Positions 47,136-56,185 of a DNA stretch of 64,000 nt are shown piece after piece; the stretch's first letter is position 1, and every line of letters begins with the position of its first letter. Origin of the DNA: Aradus depressus (Eukaryota; Arthropoda; Insecta; Hemiptera; Aradidae); assembly GCA_963662175.1 (NCBI GenBank), contig OY759224.1, positions 21,833,489 through 21,897,488 on the forward strand, given 5' to 3'. The position numbers were made by a program, and so were the translations under genes. The notes beneath the pieces are model-generated. The model saw only the letters and a list, made by a program, of their open reading frames with translations. It ran no database searches and was not told the origin of the DNA.

Positions 47136-48447
47136 GATTCATCGAAAAAAGGTTAGTGAATAAATTGGATAAGAAAGCTTGGATGTGGGGGATGAATGGT
47201 TTGATGAGGTTCATGATGAGTCCAGTCAGGTCAGTCGTTGCCTCAGAGCTAATTCCATTGTTTGCAGTATTAGGTTGGGGTGGTGTTAGCCTACTTCGAT
47301 TTTTGTCAAACCAAAAGTTCGTAGGTGGTTTGGGCTCCGGGGAGGTAGGTGCGTATGGTGGTGTATTGGGTGTGTTGGCTGAATGTGCGTGTGTGTGTTG
47401 CGGAGGTTGATTAGTATTAGTGTGAAATGTTTGGCTTGCGGTGGTGCCTGCGGAAGCTGACTGTAGTTGCCGTTTCGGTGGTCGTTTCAGACAGCCTCCA
47501 AAGTTGGCGGTATGGTCGCCCCCACAGTTGGCGCACTTCGGTTTGTCAGTTTTTTGGAAAGGACAAACTTTATAATGGTGATTCCCTGCACACTTAACGC
47601 AGGTCGACTCAAGGCGGCAGTAGTTCTTGGTGTGCCCGAATTTTTGACAGTTCATGCATTGAGGAACGTGCAGGGACCGGCGTCTTTCCTCCACGTGGAT
47701 CCGACTGTAATATAGTTTTGTAAGTGAAAATATGGCTTTTCCCTGATCGTTATTAGTCAGTTCGACTGCGCACAATGGCGTGGGCATTTTGTCTCTATTG
47801 TGCAACCTGGTGACCGAAATAACTGGGTAGTGAGGGAGCAATTCATTTTTGACGTCTTCTTCACTGAACGCGTATGGCACACCTCGGAGAATCACCGATA
47901 CATTTTTAGTTTCTGGATTAACATAAGTATAATAGTTAATTTTATGCGTATCGTAGAATTTTGTCAGGGCCCTAAAATCGTCTGACGAGGTCGCTTGAAT
48001 TTTAATTTTTTCTTTTAGGCATTGTTTGGTTTCAAACGGTGATGTAGCCACCTTTAATATGTCAGCTGTTATTTCTTTTAGGTTATTGTAACCTACAATA
48101 AAAATTGGAGGTATTTTAATTTTTTTACTATTTTCGGAATTTGAATCGGCCGGTTGGGGCTTGGAAGTGTCTAAATTGGTTAGAGCGGAATACCTGTTAG
48201 AAACTATGACTGGTGAGTTGTAAGATTTATACCTCTTGGTGACGGCGAGGTGTGAGGCGGGTGTCTCCTGGTCAGGCTGGTCTAGGGTCCTCTTCTTGCC
48301 GCTAAGGCCTGGATGGTCAACGGCCATCGATGCTGTGGCCAGGGGCTGGTGTGGTACCTGTTTGATGTTACTTGGCTGGCTGTGGCTGGCCGTGGGCACT
48401 GGTGCACTCTCTTCAACCCAGGAAGAGCGCGCCCCGCTGCAACTCAT
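47122..48447 (-). CDS. Jockey ORF1: Gag-like RNA-binding protein, 441 aa
   Basis: It would coat the element RNA and form the ribonucleoprotein used for retrotransposition. The first in-frame ATG is at 48447 (MSCSGARSSWVEE); the frame is open 13 codons further upstream, but only from a GTG. The N-terminal third is rich in Ser, Pro and Thr. A segment from about 113 to 255 (KIPPIFIVGYNNLKEI to VSVILRGVPYAFSEEDV) looks like the RRM-type domain that precedes zinc knuckles in insect retroelement Gags. Three knuckles follow from about residue 264: C-X2-C-X4-H-X4-C, C-X2-C-X3-H-X4-C and C-X2-C-X3-H-X6-C. The last is a variant spacing. The C-terminus is Pro/Thr/Asn-rich. Confidence 0.93.
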   Translation of the reverse strand: MSCSGARSSWVEESAPVPTASHSQPSNIKQVPHQPLATASMAVDHPGLSGKKRTLDQPDQETPASHLAVTKRYKSYNSPVIVSNRYSALTNLDTSKPQPADSNSENSKKIKIPPIFIVGYNNLKEITADILKVATSPFETKQCLKEKIKIQATSSDDFRALTKFYDTHKINYYTYVNPETKNVSVILRGVPYAFSEEDVKNELLPHYPVISVTRLHNRDKMPTPLCAVELTNNDQGKAIFSLTKLYYSRIHVEERRRSLHVPQCMNCQKFGHTKNYCRLESTCVKCAGNHHYKVCPFQKTDKPKCANCGGDHTANFGGCLKRPPKRQLQSASAGTTASQTFHTNTNQPPQHTHAHSANTPNTPPYAPTSPEPKPPTNFWFDKNRSRLTPPQPNTANNGISSEATTDLTGLIMNLIKPFIPHIQAFLSNLFTNLFSMNHGKP

Positions 48448-48630
48448 TCCGTTTGGTGAAAAGGTCCTCTCCCTGATACTTTTCACTGTTTCACGTTTTT
48501 ACAAACACAGTAAAAACCGCACTATTAATTATTTTTTTGAAGAGCAATTTTATAACACTATTTTTGTTTAACGTGAACAGCTGATCGTTTTTTGATCCAT
48601 AAATATTATTTTTATGTTGAATGGGATTTC

Positions 48631-48750
48631 TCAATTAACTTAACATTTTAGGTGCAAACAGTTTTATTTATTGGCTTATGTTATTTTTATTCATTTGTTA
48701 AATCAACATTATTTTTGTTGTTAGGAACATCAGAAATCACTACATTTGAA
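48631..48750 (+). repeat. Family D copy 1
   Basis: About 120 bp (CAATTAACTTAACATTTTAG ... CAGAAATCACTACATTTGA) match 58045-58166 at roughly nine in ten positions. It lies 30 bp outside the 5' end of Jockey copy A. Confidence 0.8.
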
Positions 48751-49010
48751 GTATAGACAATAGGCCTATGGTAAGAGAAATAAGAAAGGTAGGCTTTTGA
48801 ACGAGAGAGAATAGAGAATGAGAATTGAGAAAGAAAAAGAGACGCTGTTTATACTCACCTTTGTGGTTCGTTATCAGTAGATTGGGTATTAATATGAAAA
48901 TGTCGTTCCTCCGAACATGATGCAACACTTGTAATTTCCTCTTTTTGGACGACGGTCCTCATCCATTATTCAGAGTCTGTATCACTGCCTGTCATGATTT
49001 TAAGGTTCAC
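48751..49010. other. Unassigned sequence
   Basis: No feature was seen. A short minus frame at 48740-48928 has no domain. Confidence 0.4.
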
Positions 49011-49545
49011 CAACGGGGTGAGTGAAGCGGGAGAGTGACGTGAGGAGAGAGGCGGGGTGGGGAGCGCTCCCCTCTACTAGCCGGCTCAACGGGGTGAGTG
49101 AAGCAGGAGAGTGACGTGAGGAGAGAGGCGGGGTGGGGAGCGCTCCCCTCGACTAGCCCGCTCAACGGGGTGAGTGAAGCGGGAGAGTGACGTGAGGAGA
49201 TAGGCGGGGTGGGGAGCGCTCCCCTCTACTAGCCCGAACAACGGGGTGAGTGAAGCGGGAGAGTGACGTGAGGAGATAGTCGGGGTGGGGAGCGCTCCCC
49301 TCTACTAGCCCGCTCAACGGGGTGAGTGAAGCGGGAGAGTGACGTGAGGAGATAGTCGGGGTGGGGAGCGCTCCCCTCTACTAGCCCGCTCAACGGGGTG
49401 AGTGAAGCGGGAGAGTGACGTGAGGAGAGAGGCGGGGTGGAGAGCGCTCCCCTCTACTAGCCCGCTCAACGGGGTGAGTGAAGCGGGTGAGTGACGTGAG
49501 GAGAGAGGCGGGGTGGGGAGCGCTCCCCTCTACTAGCCCGCTCAA
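49011..49545. repeat. GC-rich 76-bp minisatellite, 7 copies
   Basis: The unit begins CAACGGGGTGAGTGAAGCGG, contains GAGAGTGACGTGAGGAG and the 14-bp palindrome GGGGAGCGCTCCCC (one unit has GGAGAGCGCTCCCC), and ends TACTAGCCCGCT. Its GC content contrasts with the AT-rich surroundings. It lies about 400 bp from the GPCR exon on that gene's downstream side. Confidence 0.97.
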
Positions 49546-49951
49546 TGATCCCTAACTGCCACTCTCAGAAATGAAAGATGTTCTGGTCCAAATAAAGTGT
49601 GTAGTTGTTGTTGTTTTCAGAAATGAAAAAAATGAAATGCTTTCACTCACCCCTGTGCGCAAACAACTCGTTCGATTTCGTCCAAATTTGGAATATAGGG
49701 TCTTTAATCGGTGCCCTCACAGATTATACACTTTGTTTTTAAAAAAATACTCTTTAAATAACTTTTTTGGGGGACGAACTAAAACACTGGTGCGGAGCGG
49801 GTCTGGGAAGTCTTCAGTGAGTCACATAATTTCGTAACTTATTTATCAGCTTAGTCCCCAAGTTGCCCAGTGCACATAAAAAAGTTTCACTTAAAAAAAA
49901 TCAGTTTCGACAAATGAACGGACTCCAGACTACTAACTAGTGACTACTAAC
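49546..49951. other. Sequence between minisatellite and GPCR exon
   Basis: It is presumably intron of the receptor gene. A plus-strand frame at 49571-49837 has no recognisable domain. Confidence 0.5.
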
Positions 49952-50111
49952 CTGTAGATATACGATTAGTTTGCAGAGTGCAGTACCCAGGAACCAGGTC
50001 TCAGTGACGTCCCAGACGACTGTAGGAGGGAGACAGGCCAGGATGACCATGAAATCTGCAGCGGCCAAATTCACGATGAAGTAGTTCGTAACTGTCCGCA
50101 TCGTTGGGTTC
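49952..50111 (-). CDS. Internal exon of a rhodopsin-like neuropeptide GPCR
   Basis: The exon encodes 53 whole codons plus one leading base. The protein reads NPTMRTVTNYFIVNLAAADF, then MVILACLPPTVVWDVTETWF and LGTALCKLIVYLQ. This is the end of intracellular loop 1, transmembrane helix 2 with its N-L-A-A-A-D motif, extracellular loop 1 with the conserved Trp, and the start of helix 3 with the conserved disulphide Cys. Splice signals fit: TTGTTAG before the exon at 50113-50112, and CAG|GTTAGT after it at 49951. The pattern is closest to orexin/allatotropin/trissin-type peptide receptors as I remember them; the exact ligand is not determinable from one exon. Other exons are not in the window, so flanking introns are long and transposon-filled. 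Confidence 0.88.
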
Positions 50112-50339
50112 CTAACAAGCATCATTTCATTTAATACATACAGTATTTACAATATTATATATTCTAAATAAATACTTTTTTATATTTATTAACGTCAAAT
50201 AATTTTTTCCGATCTGTAATGGATATAATAAAAAGCTAATAAAATATATGTGATGTGGCCTTAACATGAATTTCTTATACCAACTACATTCGTACACATT
50301 TTCATTGCATTCTAAATTTCAAGTTCATGGTTATAATCG
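50112..50339. other. Probable intron of the receptor gene
   Basis: AT-rich sequence upstream of the exon on the minus strand. No other feature was seen. Confidence 0.5.
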
Positions 50340-50515
50340 TTTCGGCGTTAGAGGGCTCACAACTTTCCAAACATCGCGAAAATCGTCGTTAGATTTAATG
50401 TATATACGTTTATAATATATATTTATTATAATCTCGGACTCGGTTTTTCGCGCGATTACAATACTTTCTTATATACTAATATATAACAGAAAGGTACTAT
50501 AAAAGAAAAAAAAGT
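50340..50515 (+). repeat. Family E copy 2
   Basis: It shares CGTTTCGGCGTTAGAGGGCTC-like sequence and CGCGCGATTACAATACTTTC with 24165-24325, ending in an A-tract. Confidence 0.65.
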
Positions 50516-50847
50516 CCTTTTTTGCAGAACAAGAATAGGGAAGGACACTCATTGATTCACACTTTAGTTCATTGTTCAGTTGACCACCATTGACCATTGT
50601 TCAGTTGGTCTGAACCATTGTTAGAGGAGCAGGTTTTGTTTCAACTTACCCCATAGGGTGCTCATTATCTGGGAGCACTTACTCATCTGGTGTCTTTCTA
50701 GATTTGGAAAAAACAATATACTGTCACAGATTTCCTTATTTGGGGTCTACTTGTGTTTTATCAAAGCGAAAAGGAAGACAATCAGAAAAGTTCCATCGGA
50801 GAACCCATGAGTGCAGAACTTATTCTCACTTAATTTTTTCAAATATA
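50516..50847. other. Unassigned sequence
   Basis: A short internal direct repeat of CATTGTTCAGTTG is present (50569-50610). There is no gene. Confidence 0.4.
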
Positions 50848-51110
50848 CAGGGTGTTCATTTTATCTTGACCCAAGTAAATAACTCGAAAAATAATGACTT
50901 TCTCAAAAAAAGCGTGAGACAAAAAATGTGGAGAAGAATTGACCGCATTATTTGCTGTAATCTAATTTTTAAACAAATGAAAATTTTTAACGTGTTTTTT
51001 TAATTTAAAAAAAAAATTTTTTGACCGTCAACCTATTTTTTTTTTTTTTTGCATATTTATATATTCCTGGATATATTATATATTCCTTTGCACATATTAT
51101 ATATTCCTGG
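50848..51110. mobile_element. Mariner-type terminus, degraded
   Basis: ACAGGGTGTTCATTTTATCT at 50848 is a Tc1/mariner-like end, related to the one at 10533. The following 250 bp are AT-rich and uninformative. It may be the 5' end of the transposase remnant that follows. Confidence 0.5.
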
Positions 51111-51793
51111 GAAAAAATGAAGGGTAGGTTAAATGAGACATTTTTTTGTTACACCAATATTAGTAATTTATTGTAGTAAATGTTCGAACTGATGTCCTGC
51201 AACTTCAATACATTTATCGAAGTTGTTCCGGAAAATTTCTTAAGGTTCTAGAATTTCTGTTGGTAAAGTTCATAAAATATATAAGAACCATCGCTTTCAC
51301 CCTTACCATATTTCTCTTCATCTTGCTCTATCTGGTGAAGATTTTAATAACCGTGTTATATTCTGTCAGTGGGCGCATGTACGACTTCAAGTTAATTGTT
51401 TGTGTTTTTTTCGGTACACAATGTTTTCAGACGAATCAACTTTCACCAATATTGAATTAATAAATAGACATAATATGCATTACTGGAGTGCAGAAAATCC
51501 TCGCTAGTTTCGTCAAATGAATAAACAACATCCATGGTCAGTTAATGTATGGGCTGGAATCATCAATGAAAAAAAGTAATTGGTCCCTTTTTTATCGACG
51601 GAAATTTAAATGGTCAGAAATATCAAGACTTTCTTAATAGGGAATTAACTTGAGCAATTTTCCGGAACAACTTCGATAAGTGTATTGAAGTTGCAGGACC
51701 TCAGTTCGAACATTTACTACAATCAAATTCATTTATTAGGTTTAATATTGGTCTAACAAAAAAATGTCTCATTTAACCTCCCCTTAATTTTTC
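51111..51793 (+). pseudogene. Tc1/mariner-superfamily transposase remnant in an inverted duplication
   Basis: From 51268 a frame reads VHKIYKNHRFHPYHISLHLA, then DFNNRVIFCQWA, TMFSDESTFTNIELINR (first catalytic Asp in FSDES), HNMHYWSAENPR, NVWAGIINE and IGPFFIDGNLNGQKYQDFL. A TAG follows NPR, a one-base shift occurs after INE, and a TGA follows NRELT. The text then jumps to the C-terminal FRNNFDKCIEVAGPQFEHLL, so the segment with the second and third catalytic acids is deleted. 51111-51243 is a reverse-complement copy of the same C-terminal end plus 3' flank (51655-51793), giving a foldback layout. Inactive. Confidence 0.82.
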
Positions 51794-51812
51794 TTTATAT
51801 ATATATATATAT

Positions 51813-53066
51813 TGTAGCATGTCTACCCTATAGATAATGCTCAGAACTGGCGATGTCTACGAGAGGATCGCGATCGCTAGGAGCAAAGTATGGGTTGTGT
51901 GGTGTTGAATAAACGAGAATTGCATTTGGAAGAGAATGCTCGGAACCAATGATGCCTGCGAGAGAATCGCGATCGCTGGGAGCGGAAAATAAAGAATAAT
52001 AGAGACACAATGGAAAGGAAGCCAAGATAATTGTCTACATCCGGTGTATAAGGAATAAGCAGTAAAGGTTTTTTTTCTTACTCCAGGTTTTCACACAACT
52101 AGAGGCAGATGTTAATTGGTAATATGCGATTGGCTGGAAATAAAATGGGCGGAGTCCGACGACGAATCAAGTCTCGAGAACTGTCCCCTACCACGGTCGG
52201 ATATCGGAAGCCACTCCCCGTTTTACTCAGTCTTCACTCATGTCTTGGTGGATCACCACGTTCCTTTCTTTGTAAAGTTTAGTTTGAATATGTGAAATTA
52301 ACTTTCTTCGCTCATATCTTGGTGGATCACCACGTTCCTCTCTTTGTAAAGCCTAGTTTCAGTATGTGAAAGTATTTTCTTCGCTCATATCTTGGTGGAT
52401 CACCACGTTTCTTTCTTTGTAAAGCCTAGTTTCAGTATGTGAAAGTACTTTCTTCGTTCATGTTTTGGGTGATCACCACGTATCTTTTCTATAAGTAATA
52501 TCAGTTTGAATATGTGAATTAGTCGTAGAGACACACTTTGAATTCGGACGCGCCGGGTCAGTGGGGGTGTAACTTCTGGTGTGCCCTCGAAACTACGCAG
52601 ATCTTCAGGGACTATGTGAATAGACGATTTCTACGGGAAGTCCAGAAAGGGTGATCACGCCGTCATTCGCCATGGATATCGTATCGAGGTACCTCGTAAT
52701 TAAGTTATAATTCAGTCCTTCAGACACACGGCCAAATTATATATATTCAATTGTTGTTTTGTAAATATGTTCTCATTAAAATAAATATGTTAAAGTTATA
52801 GGTTTGATTCATTTCATTTCCCCCCCCCCACTCATGCTTCTTCTGGTTGACAACAGTAATTAATTATTGTTAATTACTGATGTCAACTAACCGTTAGGAT
52901 CTTGTAACCGTTCTTCCCGTGGGAGTGCTTTCAGCTATTCAGGCATTGTTTAATTAAAGTCGCGATTTAAATAATTTTCAAATTTAATAATTTTTCGATC
53001 TTAACACTATTTATTTTATTAATTACGTGATTTGCACTCACACTGAGAGGGAGAGATAGTTATAAT
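51813..53066 (+). repeat. Left LTR, 1254 bp
   Basis: It starts TGTAGCATGTCTACCC and ends GTTATAAT, so it lacks the usual terminal CA. It contains four degenerate 74-bp tandem repeats at about 52221-52520, each with GGTGGATCACCACG or a variant, which may act as enhancer repeats. A TATA-like TTATATATATTC is at 52738 and an AATAAA at about 52781. It differs from the right LTR by one C in a C run near 52820 and one A/G at 53058. Confidence 0.95.
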
Positions 53067-53084
53067 TGGCGCCCGAACAGGGAC
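53067..53084 (+). promoter_or_regulatory. Primer-binding site, tRNA-Lys type
   Basis: TGGCGCCCGAACAGGGAC directly follows the left LTR. It is complementary to the 3' end of a lysine tRNA and matches the classical Lys3 primer site letter for letter. Confidence 0.95.
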
Positions 53085-53498
53085 TTGATTTGTTTATTAA
53101 TTATGCCAATTAGTATAATTAATGAACCCCACTAATCGGTCCCTTATTAATTAATTTTTTTTTAAAAAAAAAAAAAAAAATTTTTTTTTCTTGCTTTTTA
53201 ACGTAGATTCCAGCCTATTAGGCCACAATGTTATATTTTCACTTAAAGTCGGTATTTAGAATCAAAACTGAAGAAGGATGGGTGAGGGTAGGGACAATGA
53301 ATGACATCATTTATTGAAATAATTTTATTTTTTTTTGTTTTTGATTTTTTTTTTATGTAGATTTAGTAGGCATTTATTTTACATATTATAACTATTGTTG
53401 TATTGTGATGCCATCTGACAGGTCACCATAGAAATTAGGTTAGCACCAGACCTCCCGTATAATTCATTTAATTGTTTTGATATATATTTCTTATCAGA
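53085..53498 (+). other. Leader between primer site and Gag
   Basis: Noncoding, with an A/T homopolymer stretch at about 53155-53190. No packaging structure could be judged by eye. Confidence 0.6.
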
Positions 53499-54413
53499 AT
53501 GGAAGGGAAAGGGAAGTCGGACTTAGAGCCGATACAGACACGGTCTAGGAAAACTATCCGTACGCCCCCGGAGTCCCCGGTAGAAAATCCTAAATTTGAC
53601 CTAGAGGCGATGTTTAAGGCCATGCAGGAACAGATAGGACAGCAGGGAAAGGCCATGCAGGAACAGATTTCGGGACTAGGACAACAGGGAAAGGCCATGC
53701 AGGAACAGATTTCGGGACTAGGACAACAGGGAAAGGCCATGCAGGAACAGATAGGACAGCAGACTTCGGAGATAAAGGAACAAATTTCGGCAATGGCAAA
53801 TAATATCGAATCCATTAAACGTAATATGGGTACCTTACAATCTGAATCTAGGCAGGACAATTCAGAAGAGAGATATGATAAGCCTATTTCTAAAGTTAGG
53901 GACATGGTAGGTGTCAGTTATCATGAAGTTACAGGTGGGATCGTGTCAGAAACACAGCATCTAGATAAGGAGGTCGAAGAAATAAATTCGAACCAAAATA
54001 TTATTAGTACCGATTGTGAGAAGAGATTCGCCGATATCTCGAAGAGAATAGATACTGTTTCGGGTCAAACTCAGATCTCAACCCCAAAACAAGATGACCG
54101 AATGACATTTACCGTACCCGAAGGACATAGGAATTGGCCTACGAACCAGACTTTTGCTCGCGAACAGCCTAGCAATGTCACCTTCCAAGATTTCTACGTG
54201 AAAAATTACGAACGTGGTGAGGTGGCGTTACGTAATAGCGTTTTGGATTTGCCCAACCATTTTGTATTTAAATTCTTACTATTCTGGGAAGGACCTTACC
54301 AGATTTTAGACAAGGAAAGTCCTCAAATTTTTATTTTAGGACATCTCGGCAGCGACGTAGCGGAAGGAGGAATCTTTTATACGATCTTACAGAAGTCGTG
54401 TATTAGCGGATAA
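53499..54413 (+). CDS. Gag N-terminus fused to integrase C-terminal (GPY/F) piece, 304 aa
   Basis: It starts MEGKGKSDLEPIQTRSRKT. Residues about 43-95 are near-repeats of GKAMQEQISGLGQQ (14 aa), predicted coiled coil, typical of Gag N-termini in some insect gypsy-type elements. Residues about 215-280 are unlike Gag: DLPNHFVFKFLLFWEGPYQI matches the GPY/F module at the integrase C-terminus. The capsid core, zinc knuckles, protease, RT, RNase H and the integrase catalytic part are missing. One deletion from Gag into the end of Pol explains this. The frame ends 17 codons after the module, probably out of register. Whether the fusion is translated is unknown. Confidence 0.75.
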   Translation: MEGKGKSDLEPIQTRSRKTIRTPPESPVENPKFDLEAMFKAMQEQIGQQGKAMQEQISGLGQQGKAMQEQISGLGQQGKAMQEQIGQQTSEIKEQISAMANNIESIKRNMGTLQSESRQDNSEERYDKPISKVRDMVGVSYHEVTGGIVSETQHLDKEVEEINSNQNIISTDCEKRFADISKRIDTVSGQTQISTPKQDDRMTFTVPEGHRNWPTNQTFAREQPSNVTFQDFYVKNYERGEVALRNSVLDLPNHFVFKFLLFWEGPYQILDKESPQIFILGHLGSDVAEGGIFYTILQKSCISG

Positions 54414-56168
54414 ATTTACAAGCAGGCTAGAGAAGCGCTAGGGCTCTCTTTGAGATTAACGATCTTACTTCAGCCGAGTTAGGGGGGCGATTATTGCAGA
54501 CGAGATCGCGGCCCTAGAGTCAGGGAAGAGATTTGTGACGTCTCTATGGGTGTCCATCCCCAGCTATCCCAGGAACAGTTAGACAAAGTCACACACACAT
54601 AAAACAGACACTATTTTTATTATTTGGGAATTATTTATTATTTTACACTAACGGCCAACACCTCATTATACAACAACACACAAAGAATCACACATACACA
54701 TTTATTGGGGACACGGGATTTATTATTTAGTTATTTTTTTTGTAAATAGGATAAGGCAGACGGGGACATTCTGGCACTCCCCTGGGGCTTAACATCGAGC
54801 ATACCCCCCTTAGTCGAGCTCAAAGATTCCAAAGTGAATCGCCAGGTTGTAAATAGTAATTTTAGATAATAAGTTAGGGTTAGTTTTTTTTTTAATTCTA
54901 GATATTAAGTTAGGATAATTTTTTGTTCATATATTTAGTAAGAGTATTTTTTAAATAGTATTAGCAATATGTTTATGATGTTGGGATAATTTAGTTTAGA
55001 TAGGTTTGTGGCTTCATTTGAAATTGACATAATTGTAGGACGGGGCAGACGGTATATGGATTGGCCATCCATGGGAATATACCTACGTATTTAAATTTGA
55101 TTAGGAGACGCGGATCTGAGTAGGCTGACAGCGAGGCGATGGCACACACATTTGTAGGTAGTCAGGTATGGTAAATGTACTTCCAATTGTATTTGTCTGT
55201 TTTGTTTTGTATTTTTAAATAATATTTGTATTAGTATCCGACCGTGTGTATCTATTGAAAATGTCACATTGACCCATATTTTATCTAGTGACCATGATGG
55301 GCTATGTTAACCCAATGAGAGCCTTGTAAATATATTTGTCACATATATCCAGGTATGGACCTTACTTATTATGATAGAGTGTCGACCACGGTAGGTCAAA
55401 AGGTCAATTTTTTTTTATTTTAGTTAAGAAATCCTAAGGCAAGGAGCCGAAGCATACATGACTGGAGGGGGAGATATATTATAAACTGGAGGGGATACCC
55501 AGAATTGAATATTTAATTATCGTACACACGGAGAAGGGGCCACTCCATTGATGCTTGTAGAATCCATTTAAAGGGGCGGGAGTTTGTTTAATTATTTTTT
55601 ATGCCATGAACTGACTGTTGAACTGAAGAAAGGGTTTCGCTACTTGATTAATGCGGATGCCGGAATTTACATATATTTATGAAACTGAGATGGGATTTGA
55701 GTGGGCTTATTTTTCTATTTTATATTTCGTCGTCGTTCCGGCAGAAGGTAAATACCTGTCGAAGGCCTAAGGAGGCATATGGTTAGGGTTTGGTCAACCC
55801 AAATTTTTGTTGAAGCGGATTAGGTATATGGGAATTCAGTTGAAACATTGTCGAGGCGTGGGGCCTTTTTGGATGTTTTAACTAGTCAGTGAATGTATGC
55901 TAGAAATAGAATCATCGTTATTTGCCAATGGAGAGGGTTAACTCCAAGAAGTACAGCGTAAAGTAAAATCATGCTTTGGTCACGCATGCATAGGCAAGCC
56001 ATGCCGATTCGAAAGGAAATTTAAAATCATGTTTTGGTCACGCATGATAATGAGGTCGATACCTGAGTATTTGGTTAAGTGTATATGCTCAATGAACGAG
56101 CAAGTGTTAAGTGAAACTAATAAAATATGTGACTTCCAATGGTCATTTAGCCGACATATTTTATTTTA
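54414..56168 (+). other. Noncoding interior of the LTR element
   Basis: About 1.75 kb without a convincing frame or pol or env motif. It includes a repeated phrase TCATG(T)TTGGTCACGCATG near 55970 and 56030. It may be the original 3' region plus decayed coding. Confidence 0.5.
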
Positions 56169-56182
56169 ACGGGAACGGGGGA
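56169..56182 (+). promoter_or_regulatory. Polypurine tract
   Basis: ACGGGAACGGGGGA lies directly before the right LTR, where second-strand priming is expected. Confidence 0.8.
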
Positions 56183-56185
56183 TAT

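Larger units (their letters stand above)
44354..48586 (-). mobile_element. Structurally complete Jockey-clade LINE (copy A)
   Basis: Minus-strand order: a 5' UTR of about 140 bp, ORF1, ORF2 overlapping it by 14 bp, then a 3' UTR of about 85 bp with AATAAA at 44374-44379. GTTTTTTGATCCA occurs at 44341-44353 and 48587-48599, just outside both ends: a 13-bp candidate target duplication. The 3' end lacks a separate long poly(A); the A-rich sequence is in and beyond the duplication, so the exact 3' border is soft. Both frames are uninterrupted, which is consistent with a recent, possibly active copy. Confidence 0.9.

Noticed and set aside
48448..48486. ORF1 start at 48486
   Set aside because: That codon is GTG; the first ATG is at 48447, which is the likelier start in a eukaryote.
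53468..53905. 145-codon minus frame rich in Cys and Pro
   Set aside because: Antisense shadow of the Gag coiled-coil repeats.
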